Assembly (NCBI RefSeq): GCF_013166655.1 | Contig: NZ_JABKCA010000010.1 | Span: forward strand, 1-64,000 | Direction of reading: 5' to 3' | DNA length: 64,000 nt | Source: Lentimicrobium sp. L6 | GTDB lineage: Bacteria > Bacteroidota > Bacteroidia > Bacteroidales > UBA12170 | In this document: positions 23,310-31,365 of the stretch, in pieces | Layout of the letters: the number at the start of each line of letters is the position of its first letter | Numbering within the stretch: the stretch's first letter is position 1 | Made by a program: the position numbers and the translations under genes | Notes under the pieces: model-generated | What the model was told of the DNA's origin: nothing | Seen by the model: the letters and a program-made list of their open reading frames with translations, nothing else | Database searches by the model: none

Positions 23310-25802
23310 TTAAAATATTAAGTGTCCTATTTGGTTGACAAGAAATGCGAGTATCCATGCTAAACCTGTGGTATAACTCATCATGAAGATGGCCCATTTC
23401 CAGCTGCCCGATTCTTTTTTAATAGCAGCAACGGTGGCTATACATGGGAAATATATTAATACGAATATGAGGAAAGCAAAAGCGGTAATAGGATCAAACA
23501 CTTTTTGCCCTTTATTTGGTCCAAACTTATAGGTTTCCTCTTGTAATCTTTTTTGTAAAATTTCAGCTTCTTCATCAGGATCTGCTTGGTAGAGTACGCC
23601 TAATGTGCTTACTACTATTTCTTTGGCACTGGCTCCCGCTATTAAACTCACACTCATTTTCCAATCAAAGCCAAGTGGTTTCATGATGGGTTCAACCCCT
23701 TTTCCTAGCATCCCCAAATAACTCTTTTCTTGTAGTTCGGCTGCTTGTTCTTTTTTTAAGGTGATAAGCTGAAATTGATAATCTTCAATAATTTCTTTAT
23801 TCCTTTCTAGGCTGATTACTTGTTCTTTTTGTGCAATTTGCTCTAGGTAATTCTTGCTGAATTCTACATCCCTTGGGAAATAGCTCAATGCCCAAATAAT
23901 AATGCTGGCTACTAAAATGATTCCTCCCATTTTTTGCAAATATTGCCTGGTTTTAAACCACATATGCTTTAATGAGTTTCGCATGGTTGGAACTCGGTAG
24001 GGAGGAAGTTCCATTACAAAAGGGGAGTCCTCAGATTTAAATATGGTCTTTTTGAATATGATGGCCACTAATACTGCCAGTATGATTCCTATTGAATAGA
24101 TGCTAAATAATACTGTACCCGGATTGTTTGGAAAAAAGGCTCCGATAATTAGTAAATAAACTGGTAAGCGAGCAGAACAAGACATAAAAGGATTGATGAG
24201 CATCGTTAACAATCTATCGTTACGGTTTTCTATGGTTCTAGTGGACATGATAGCGGGCACATTACAACCAAAACCCATTAACATGGGAATGAAGGAACGA
24301 CCATGAAGGCCCATCTTATGCATCAGTTTGTCCATAATAAAGGCCACTCGAGCCATATATCCGGTATCTTCCATTAAGCTAATAAAAAAGAATAGAATGA
24401 GTATGTTGGGAAGAAAAACTATAACACCACCAACTCCACCGATTATGCCATCCACAATTAAATCTTTAAGCATCCCATCGGTCATTATCTGATTGAGGAA
24501 ATTACTGAGGAAAGAAACACCAGTTTCAATCCATTCCATGGGATATTGTCCCACAAAAAAAGTAGAATAAAACATCAACCACATAAATCCTAAGAAAACC
24601 GGAAAGGCAAATATTTTGTTTAACAGGAAAGCATCGATGATATTCACGGTTTCCCATTTCTTGCTTTGACCTGGCTTAAGGGTTTCTTTTAATGCACCGC
24701 CAATAAATGCATATCGTGCATCAGCAATAATCGTTTCCGGCTCATCATCAAATTCATGTTGAAGTCTTTTTTGTTCGTGTTTTACCGTTTTAGTGATGGC
24801 TTTTACATTTCCTAGAACCTTTATTCTATCGAAGGAATGTTGGTCCTCCTCTAGTAATTTAATGGACAAGAACCTACTGCTCACTAAATTGGTCAAGTGA
24901 TAGTTCTCAGGATTCTTAATCAATTTTTGAATATAGGAAATAGAATTTTCCAACTGTTTTCCATAATTGATATGAATATGGCGAACAAATGTATGCCTAT
25001 CATGATAGACTTCAATCACAGTATTGAATAATTCTTCAATTCCTTTTCCTTTGAAACCAACAGTTGGAACCATGGGGATTCCAATCATTTTTCCAAGGGA
25101 CTTATAATCAAATTCATCTCCCTTTTTCTCTAGTTCGTCAAACATATTAAGAGCAATGACCACTTTAATATCCATATCGATGAGCTGGGTGGTTAGGAAA
25201 AGGTTGCGCTCCAGATTTGAGGAATCTACTACATTAATCACCACATCTGGAGTTTCTTCGAAGATATAGTTTCTTACATAAAGCTCCTCAGGAGTATAAT
25301 GAGTAATAGAGTAGGTGCCAGGAAGATCGGCAATATTGAACTGGTAGTCGTTTTGATAAAATCGAGCAGTTTTAGCATCAATGGTGACTCCGCTATAATT
25401 ACCAACTCGTTCCCTCGAATTACTCGCAAAGTTGAACAAGCTCGTTTTACCAGAATTTGGATTTCCAACTAAAGCTACATTGATGATCTTATCTTTTCTG
25501 ATATGACCTTTTTTACCTCTAGAGCCATCCTCTACCATTCCATGAAAGTCAGGCGATTTTACTCTACCTGGTTCATCTTCCATCATCACATCAATAAGCT
25601 GGGCTTCTTGTTTTCTTAGACTCACATCATAATCCATGATGCTATAGTCTACAGGGTCAAGGAGGGGAGCTGATTTGAGAGAGGTAACTTTTTTTCCGAC
25701 TACAAAACCCATTTCTATGATCCTGGTTCGAAAGGCACCACGGCCGCGAACTTTAACAATAATGGCGCTTTCGCCTTGTTTTAAATCGTAAAGGGTTTTC
25801 AT
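23310..25802 (-). CDS. feoB: Ferrous iron transporter FeoB with fused N-terminal FeoA domain
   Basis: 830 residues. Residues 1 to about 75 form a FeoA SH3-like domain (LYDLKQGESAIIVKVRGRG, IIEMGFVVGKKV). Then comes the cytoplasmic G domain with GNPNSGKTSLF (G1), DLPGTYSIT (G3) and LNMFDE (G4), then about eight membrane helices with Gate/Nramp-like segments (GFGCNVPAIMSTRTIE, PFMSCSARLPVYLLI, GASAKEIVVSTLGVLY). FeoB takes up Fe2+ across the inner membrane. FeoA-FeoB fusion is frequent in Bacteroidota. Upstream DNA (25803-26132) shows no clear Fur box, which I could not test. Confidence 0.95.
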   Translation of the reverse strand: MKTLYDLKQGESAIIVKVRGRGAFRTRIIEMGFVVGKKVTSLKSAPLLDPVDYSIMDYDVSLRKQEAQLIDVMMEDEPGRVKSPDFHGMVEDGSRGKKGHIRKDKIINVALVGNPNSGKTSLFNFASNSRERVGNYSGVTIDAKTARFYQNDYQFNIADLPGTYSITHYTPEELYVRNYIFEETPDVVINVVDSSNLERNLFLTTQLIDMDIKVVIALNMFDELEKKGDEFDYKSLGKMIGIPMVPTVGFKGKGIEELFNTVIEVYHDRHTFVRHIHINYGKQLENSISYIQKLIKNPENYHLTNLVSSRFLSIKLLEEDQHSFDRIKVLGNVKAITKTVKHEQKRLQHEFDDEPETIIADARYAFIGGALKETLKPGQSKKWETVNIIDAFLLNKIFAFPVFLGFMWLMFYSTFFVGQYPMEWIETGVSFLSNFLNQIMTDGMLKDLIVDGIIGGVGGVIVFLPNILILFFFISLMEDTGYMARVAFIMDKLMHKMGLHGRSFIPMLMGFGCNVPAIMSTRTIENRNDRLLTMLINPFMSCSARLPVYLLIIGAFFPNNPGTVLFSIYSIGIILAVLVAIIFKKTIFKSEDSPFVMELPPYRVPTMRNSLKHMWFKTRQYLQKMGGIILVASIIIWALSYFPRDVEFSKNYLEQIAQKEQVISLERNKEIIEDYQFQLITLKKEQAAELQEKSYLGMLGKGVEPIMKPLGFDWKMSVSLIAGASAKEIVVSTLGVLYQADPDEEAEILQKRLQEETYKFGPNKGQKVFDPITAFAFLIFVLIYFPCIATVAAIKKESGSWKWAIFMMSYTTGLAWILAFLVNQIGHLIF

Positions 25803-25925
25803 CAGCTTCGAAAATATACGCGAAAATAGATCTTATTAAGACAGATTATAAAGAAAGCTTTCAAAATACCTACTTTTAGGTATGGGAAATTGATTTTTTT
25901 GATAAGATTATCGTGGGGAGTAATT

Positions 25926-25992
25926 CAAAGAAGCCTAAAATTCCGCGAAGGAATTGGTGCTATTTTATTTTGTATTTTTTGAGGTTTCTTTG
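25926..25992. repeat. Nested inverted repeat element (CAAAGAAGCCT ... AGGTTTCTTTG)
   Basis: Outer arms CAAAGAAGCCT (25926-25936) and AGGTTTCTTTG (25982-25992) are complementary with one mismatch. Inside is a smaller palindrome, AATTCC-GCGAA-GGAATT. A related sequence (CGAAGGAATT then ATGCT, T-rich DNA and CTTTGTGG) occurs at 27591-27650, on the other side of the alcohol dehydrogenase gene. The gap 25803-26132 holds this and a terminator, no gene. Confidence 0.5.
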
Positions 25993-26073
25993 AGTATTTG
26001 TGTCAGATATGAGCTAATTATCTGAAACTGTGGCCTCATTTAATGTCGTATTGAGGTTAATAATTGTAGGTTT

Positions 26074-26110
26074 AAAAAAAGGCTAAAAACCTTTTAGTTT
26101 TTAGCCTTTT
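26074..26110 (-). terminator. Terminator of the iron alcohol dehydrogenase gene
   Basis: AAAAGGCTAAAAAC (26077-26090) and GTTTTTAGCCTTTT (26097-26110) form a perfect 14-bp stem with a six-base loop. The A-run at 26074-26080 becomes a T-run on the minus strand. It is about 23 bp after the stop of the minus-strand gene. Confidence 0.88.
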
Positions 26111-26132
26111 AATCTTTTGTAAGATTATAGGA

Positions 26133-27284
26133 TTATAGTTGTGATTTTAAAATCATTTCCACTTTCTCAGCGGTTACCAATCCTTTTTCTCCAAGTTTAA
26201 TTTCGTTTCCTTTGGCTAGGTTTTCAATGATGGCAGGAATATCTTCTTCTTTAATATCATATTCTGATAACTTAGTTTTCACACCTAAGCTCTGGAAGAA
26301 TTTTTCAGTTTTTTCAATTACCAATTCTACACTAAATTCCTCATTGCTGATATTATAAACATTACGAGCAAATCGACGGATTTTTTCTTCTTTAGCTTCA
26401 AACATAATGCGCATCATTCCTGGCATCACAACAGCTAAAGTTTGTGCATGATCTAAACCATGTAAAGCAGTAATCTCATGCCCAATCATATGAGTGGCCC
26501 AATCGTGAGGCACACCTAAACCAATAATTCCATTTAATGCAGATGTAGCTGCCCACATGACATTAGCTGCAACATCATAATCAAAATCTTCTAAAACATA
26601 TCTTTCACCATAACAGAGGAGGGTTTTTAATACTCCTTCGGCCCAATGGTCTTGAATGCTGGCTTCATTTGGAAAAGTTAAATATTGTTCTAAAACATGG
26701 ATATAGGCATCAACAACACCATTTGCCTTTTGGCGTTTCGGAAGGCTTTCCATCACATTAGGGTCTAGAATAGAAAACTGAGGATAGGAAAGAGGATGAA
26801 GGAATGCCAGTTTCATTTTTAATTCTCTTCTGCTTACTACGGCGCCCATATTCATTTCACTACCCGTTGCAGGAAGCGTTAATACGCCTGCTAATGGAAC
26901 AGAACATGTGATAGGAGCTCCTTTGGCAAGAATGTCCCAAGCATCTTCCCCTTCATATTTTGCTGCTGCTGCAATGAATTTTGTTCCGTCCAATACACTT
27001 CCACCACCCACAGCCAAAAGGAAATCTATATTTTTTTCCTTAACCACATTTGCGGCCTTCATTAATGTTTCGAACTCTGGGTTGGCTTCGATGCCACCAA
27101 ACTCGTAAGTCTCGTATCCTTTAAGGGCTTGTTTTACTTGTTCATAAACACCATTCTTCATAATGCTCCCTCCTCCATAAGTAATGAGGACTTTTGCAGT
27201 TTTAGGAATTTCGTTGGCTATTTTACTAATGCTACCTGCTCCAAAAATAATTTTAACAGGATTTCTATATTCAAATGAGTACAT
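26133..27284 (-). CDS. Iron-containing alcohol dehydrogenase (butanol dehydrogenase-like)
   Basis: A 383-aa type III NAD(P)-dependent alcohol dehydrogenase. The N-terminal Rossmann-like domain has KVLITYGGGSIMKNGVYE and LLAVGGGSVLDGTKFIA. The C-terminal all-helical domain carries metal-binding residues in VPHDWATHMIGHEITALHGLDHAQTLAVVMPG. It is close to YqdH/BdhA enzymes that reduce butyraldehyde and similar aldehydes; the physiological substrate cannot be read. A minus-strand -7 element TATTTTTG at 27302-27309 supports the ATG at 27284. Related repeat sequences flank the gene on both sides (25926-25992 and 27575-27650). Confidence 0.9.
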   Translation of the reverse strand: MYSFEYRNPVKIIFGAGSISKIANEIPKTAKVLITYGGGSIMKNGVYEQVKQALKGYETYEFGGIEANPEFETLMKAANVVKEKNIDFLLAVGGGSVLDGTKFIAAAAKYEGEDAWDILAKGAPITCSVPLAGVLTLPATGSEMNMGAVVSRRELKMKLAFLHPLSYPQFSILDPNVMESLPKRQKANGVVDAYIHVLEQYLTFPNEASIQDHWAEGVLKTLLCYGERYVLEDFDYDVAANVMWAATSALNGIIGLGVPHDWATHMIGHEITALHGLDHAQTLAVVMPGMMRIMFEAKEEKIRRFARNVYNISNEEFSVELVIEKTEKFFQSLGVKTKLSEYDIKEEDIPAIIENLAKGNEIKLGEKGLVTAEKVEMILKSQL

Positions 27285-27301
27285 AATATTTAATTTTTAT
27301 G

Positions 27302-27309
27302 CAAAAATA
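27302..27309 (-). promoter_or_regulatory. -7 element (TATTTTTG) of the alcohol dehydrogenase gene
   Basis: On the minus strand TATTTTTG lies 17 bp upstream of the ATG at 27284. No TTTG is found at the 19-bp distance, so only half the consensus is present. Confidence 0.5.
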
Positions 27310-27419
27310 GGGAATTATATAGGCTGTAATTTGTCTGAAACTTTCATTTTTGCGCTTTTAAGATTTTTTAAAGATATCGACTTAATAATATTATGATTTT
27401 TAATGAATAGTGAAAGCTA

Positions 27420-27690
27420 TAACTCAAAGTGGCTAAAGTTGTCAGGGCTTCAATCCCCTTTGGGGCTTTTGATCCCTTTAGAGATGAGTAAAGGATGATA
27501 GCCTTGAGCTAAGAAAGGATAGGTCCTTGGTTTTTGAATGATTAACAAAAGTCCTACCACAAAGTGCCCGAAGAGTTTCTCAAAGTTTCACGAAGGAATT
27601 AATGCTTTTTTAATGTTGGCTTGTTTTGTTATTTTTATTCTTTGTGGATTCCCGTGTATTCTTTGAATCCCTCTGTGTAATAGCTTCTAA
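27420..27690. repeat. Gene-free stretch with several degenerate intergenic repeats
   Basis: Between the alcohol dehydrogenase and the kinase (27310-27708) there is no credible gene. The stretch contains CAATCCCCTTTGGGGCTTTTG (27451-27471, with a CCCC-TTT-GGGG hairpin), CCACAAAGTGCCCG (27557-27570), CACGAAGGAATTAATGC (27589-27605) and CTTTGTGGATTCCCGTG (27640-27656). These resemble the words at 2704-2734 and 25926-25992, so it is probably an accumulation of decayed short elements. Confidence 0.5.
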
Positions 27691-27708
27691 ATCTAGTAAT
27701 TGGTGAAC

Positions 27709-29088
27709 CTAAGTCTTTGCATTATGATTAATAACGAAGCAAGTAAACCCTTCTTCTTTTTCTGTCACATAAATATCACCATCCATTTTCAGCATGATTT
27801 GTTTACTTAAACTCAGACCAACACCGGTTCCATCTTCTTTGGTAGTGAAGAATGGAACAAAAATCTGTTCTTTTATTTCTGGAGGAATACTTGGTCCATT
27901 ATTAGAAATCTCAATGCTGGTTTGTGTTCCTGTTTGTTGAAGACTTATTTTTAGAATAGGATTTTTAATTTCTGACTGAATCAAACTTTCATAGGCATTT
28001 TTGAGAATATTATGTATCACCTGAGAAATCAATTGCGCATCGGTTTCTATAAATACTTTCTTGGGGATTTTGAATTGAACTTTTATTTGATCGAAATGTG
28101 GATAGGTTCCCACTGCCAATAATGCACCTGTTAATACCTCCGAAATATCGGTAGAATGAATTTCCGGTTTTGGTAATTTGGTGAATTTTCGATAATTCTC
28201 TACAAATTTCATCAATCCACTGCTTCTGTCTTGAATGACATTGAGCCCTTTTATGGTGTTGGCTATGATTTTAGGATTGAGTTCCTCCACTTCAATAGCT
28301 TGATTTTCTTTTTTATAATAGCTAGAAATCACCTGAGATAAGGTAGTGATGGGTGCAATATTATTCATGATTTCGTGAGATAAAGTACGAGCTAGTTTTA
28401 TCCAGGCTTCTACTTCGCCATTGTCTAATTCTTTGGTGATATCGCTAACCGCAACTAACCTGATCCTCTCGTTTTGGGTTTTAATTTCAGAGAGTTTGAA
28501 TAAAAGCTTTTGTCCAAACTGATTTTCAAAAATAGCTGAATTTTGATCTAATGGATGATGGGTGAGGAACTTGGGTAAGGCTGCATCGATATGTCTAAAG
28601 GTATTTACATGATGAAACTCATAAAGTTGAGTGAGTTTGGTGGCGGCAGAGTTGATATTGATGATTCTATTATTTCCATTGATAGAGAAAAGTCCGGTGG
28701 CCGATTGTTTTATCACCTTTTTAAAATACTGTTCTTGTGTATTGATTTCTATTTTAGCACTTTTAAAAATATCGTTCAGACGGTTCATCCCTTTATAAAC
28801 ATCATCGATAGATTTATTACCCGATTTTGGAGGAGGTTTTAAAGTGGTATCCTCGTTTTCAATACCTAGAAGGAAAAAGGCCATCCAACGATTGATATTA
28901 TTAAAGTATTTAATGAGCAAAACAACAGTTATCACAAGAAGCACGAGTAGGGCAGAGGCTATCCAATAATTCTGTTCTATGAGGACATAATAGGTCCCAG
29001 CTATGCTCAGGCTAATAATAAAGAACAAGCGGAGGGTGATGTGTATGTAGAAGTTTTTATTTGACATTTCTCTTTTTTTTATTTCCAT
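27709..29088 (-). CDS. PAS-type sensor histidine kinase (NtrB/AtoS-like)
   Basis: 459 residues: two N-terminal membrane helices (FFIISLSIAGTYYVL, ALLVLLVITVVLLI), a linker, a PAS domain (TGLFSINGNNRIININSAATKL), a HisKA region with the phospho-accepting His in LSHEIMNNIAPITTL, and a HATPase_c domain with ILKNAYESLIQ (N box) and KEDGTGVGLSLSKQIM (G box). The natural partner is the sigma-54 activator at 29631-30995. The pair is interrupted by a GxxExxY gene. An alternative start is the ATG at 29067 (MSNKNFYIH), which lies clear of the repeat at 29089-29125. Confidence 0.9.
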   Translation of the reverse strand: MEIKKREMSNKNFYIHITLRLFFIISLSIAGTYYVLIEQNYWIASALLVLLVITVVLLIKYFNNINRWMAFFLLGIENEDTTLKPPPKSGNKSIDDVYKGMNRLNDIFKSAKIEINTQEQYFKKVIKQSATGLFSINGNNRIININSAATKLTQLYEFHHVNTFRHIDAALPKFLTHHPLDQNSAIFENQFGQKLLFKLSEIKTQNERIRLVAVSDITKELDNGEVEAWIKLARTLSHEIMNNIAPITTLSQVISSYYKKENQAIEVEELNPKIIANTIKGLNVIQDRSSGLMKFVENYRKFTKLPKPEIHSTDISEVLTGALLAVGTYPHFDQIKVQFKIPKKVFIETDAQLISQVIHNILKNAYESLIQSEIKNPILKISLQQTGTQTSIEISNNGPSIPPEIKEQIFVPFFTTKEDGTGVGLSLSKQIMLKMDGDIYVTEKEEGFTCFVINHNAKT

Positions 29089-29125
29089 GCAAAGAGCGCA
29101 AAAGGTCTCGCTAAAATCGCAAAGG
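29089..29125. repeat. Left flank of the GxxExxY cassette: GCAAAG / GCGCAAAA words
   Basis: GCAAAGAGCGCAAAAGG followed by TCGCTAAAATCGCAAAGG fills the 38 bp between the kinase start and the GxxExxY stop. Read on the opposite strand it matches the CTTTGCG words of the right flank (29549-29630), so the two flanks are in inverted orientation. Confidence 0.55.
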
Positions 29126-29126
29126 A

Positions 29127-29507
29127 TTATAGGTCATTTACAATTCTGTGGATATTATGTTTTAATGTTTTTGAATTGAAGTTAATCAACAATCCTAATT
29201 TGTGACCAGATAGCTTTAAATAGGTCAGAACTTGAGTGTGATGAACAGGTAGTAAATTCTCAACTGCTTTGATTTCGACGATTACTTTGTTTTCAACTAA
29301 CAAGTCTATTCTGTATCCAACTGCTTGTCTCACATCTTTATAAATAAATGGTAAGGCGAGTTGTTGTTGTACATCAAATCCAATTTCTCTTAAATCATGG
29401 ACCAGTGCATTTTCATAGGCCGATTCTAATAAACCTGGTCCAACTGCTTTGTGAGTTTCTATGGCTGCACCAATACACTTGTATGAAATATCATTTTCGT
29501 CCATCAT
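29127..29507 (-). CDS. GxxExxY family protein
   Basis: 126 residues. The family signature is in AVGPGLLESAYENAL (G-x-x-E-x-x-Y). A PD-(D/E)xK-like core follows: YRIDLLVENKVIVEIKAVENLLPVH, with Asp and Glu-x-Lys, then QVLTYLKLSGHKLGLLINF. Function is unknown; the fold suggests a nuclease-like relative. It lies between a sensor kinase and its regulator, on the same strand, with inverted CTTTGCG-type repeats on both sides. That is how I recall these genes often appearing, as solitary insertions in intergenic DNA. Codon 2 (29504) is an alternative start. Confidence 0.9.
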   Translation of the reverse strand: MMDENDISYKCIGAAIETHKAVGPGLLESAYENALVHDLREIGFDVQQQLALPFIYKDVRQAVGYRIDLLVENKVIVEIKAVENLLPVHHTQVLTYLKLSGHKLGLLINFNSKTLKHNIHRIVNDL

Positions 29508-29548
29508 GTTGGTTTTTAAATTCTTAATTTCCTAATTCTTGTTTTTTG

Positions 29549-29630
29549 TTTTTTCTTTGCGTTTTTCGCATGGTTTTTCCTTTGCATACTTTGCGTGGAA
29601 TTTTCTTTTGCGCGCTTTGCGTGGAATCTT
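29549..29630. repeat. Right flank of the GxxExxY cassette: CTTTGCGTGGAAT words
   Basis: Three to four copies of a CTTTGCG word: CTTTGCGTTTTTCGCATGG, CTTTGCATACTTTGCGTGG, and GCGCGCTTTGCGTGGAAT. They lie between the GxxExxY start and the stop of the regulator gene. It is non-coding; the plus-strand open frame across it is an artefact. Confidence 0.55.
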
Positions 29631-30995
29631 CTATAAGCCGTATTTCTTCAATTTACTATACAAAGTAGGTCTAGTAATTCCCAAGTTCTTGGCTACCATG
29701 CTCATATTTCCTTTGGCTTTCTTTAGACTTGCCTTTATCATTTTCTTTTCCATCTCCTCAAGAGTTCCCATCTGGAATCCTCCAGAATTAGTTTCTTGCT
29801 CCTCATTAAGACTGAAGCTAAACTCGTCCAGCTTCGACTTTTCGGCTAGGATAACTACTTTCTCCATACAATGTTGTAGCTCTCTCACATTTCCGGGCCA
29901 ATTATAGCTCAGTAGTTTTTTCTCTGCTTTATCACTTAGGCTAAAAGCAGGCTTGCCATATTTTTGAGCATATTTATTGAGGTAGAAATGAGCGAGTAGG
30001 ATGGCGTCATTGCCTCTTTCCCTCAAAGGAGGAAGCTCAATATTTATCGTGTTAATTCTGTATAGAAGATCTTCTCTAAATTCACCATCCTCCACCATCT
30101 TATTAATGTCTTTATTGGTGGCAGAAATCAATCTAATGTCAATTGGAATGGCTTGATGACTTCCGATTTTAGTGATGGTTCTATTTTGAAGTGCAGTAAG
30201 TATTTTTGCTTGCATAGCCAATGATAGATTCCCTATTTCATCTAAAAATAGACTTCCTCTTTGTGCGGCTTCAAACTTTCCACTTCGGTCTTCTTTGGCA
30301 TCTGTAAAAGCGCCTTTTTTATATCCAAAAAGTTCGCTCTCAAATAAAGATTCACTTACGGCTCCCATATCCACAGTCACTAAAATCTCATCTTTGCGTT
30401 TGGATAGGCGATGGATTTCTCGAGCCACCAGTTCTTTACCTGTTCCATTTTCTCCAGTGATAAAAATATTGGCATCGGTTTTGGCTACCTTTTCTATCAT
30501 GCTCATCACTGATTTTATGCTATCCGATTGACCAATGATGGAATAAGAATTGGCATTCAATTCATTTTTTAAAAGGTGAGTGGTTTTTTGAAGATTGACA
30601 TTCTCCAATTTTGTTTTTCTGAGTTTGAGACTGGCATCAATGGTGCTCAATAGTTTGTTATTGTCCCAAGGTTTTAGGATAAAGTCGAATGCGCCAACCT
30701 TTACTGCTTTTACTGCTAGTTCCACATCGCCATAAGCAGTAATTAATATCACAGAAATACTAGGATCCAATTTTTGAATTTCCTTCAACCAAAATAATCC
30801 TTCATTTCCAGAATTGATTCCCGTTTTAAAATTCATATCCAAGAGCACCACGTCAATCTGATTTTGTTTAATAGTAGAGATTAATGTGTTGGGATTGCTG
30901 AGCGTATATACATCGTCAAACTCAGTGAGTAATAGCATTTCTAGGGACTCTCTCACGCCTCTGTTGTCATCAATGATTAGAATTTTCTGTGGCAT
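29631..30995 (-). CDS. Sigma-54-dependent response regulator (NtrC family)
   Basis: 454 residues from the ATG at 30995 (MPQKILIIDDNRG); the frame from 31025 adds a non-family stretch. The receiver domain has IIDDN, the phospho-acceptor Asp in VVLLDMNF, and Lys in FILKPWDN. The AAA+ domain has Walker A TGENGTGKELVAREIH, the sigma-54 loop as GAFTDA (a common variant of GAFTGA), and SLFLDEIGNL. The C-terminal Fis-type helix-turn-helix is MSMVAKNLGITRPTLYSKLKK. It activates sigma-54 promoters; the cognate kinase is probably the product of 27709-29088. Confidence 0.92.
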   Translation of the reverse strand: MPQKILIIDDNRGVRESLEMLLLTEFDDVYTLSNPNTLISTIKQNQIDVVLLDMNFKTGINSGNEGLFWLKEIQKLDPSISVILITAYGDVELAVKAVKVGAFDFILKPWDNNKLLSTIDASLKLRKTKLENVNLQKTTHLLKNELNANSYSIIGQSDSIKSVMSMIEKVAKTDANIFITGENGTGKELVAREIHRLSKRKDEILVTVDMGAVSESLFESELFGYKKGAFTDAKEDRSGKFEAAQRGSLFLDEIGNLSLAMQAKILTALQNRTITKIGSHQAIPIDIRLISATNKDINKMVEDGEFREDLLYRINTINIELPPLRERGNDAILLAHFYLNKYAQKYGKPAFSLSDKAEKKLLSYNWPGNVRELQHCMEKVVILAEKSKLDEFSFSLNEEQETNSGGFQMGTLEEMEKKMIKASLKKAKGNMSMVAKNLGITRPTLYSKLKKYGL

Positions 30996-31365
30996 AATGA
31001 ATGGGTTGTTAATGTATCCATACAAAAATACACATTTGAGAAATAGGCTAGACTAGAGTGTAAAAATATTTTACAGTTATTTTGAGATGTTGAACTTTTA
31101 AAATGATGAATGCTTTGGCCTTAAGTAATCTTTGAACATGGTTTTTGCTATAACCTATTAATTGATTTTTTGTTGATATCCAATAATCCATTAAGCAGAA
31201 ATGAAAATTATAAAAGCTTAAGGTTACATGTTTGGTGTTGTAGTGTGCCGTAAGTCAGTAAATAGTGATTTTAGTAATTTGGAATGATTACGTATTATCG
31301 AATTGCTCAAAATTCTCTTTTTAGCATGAAAAAAAAACTAATTTTGTTGTTCAAAATCAAATAAA

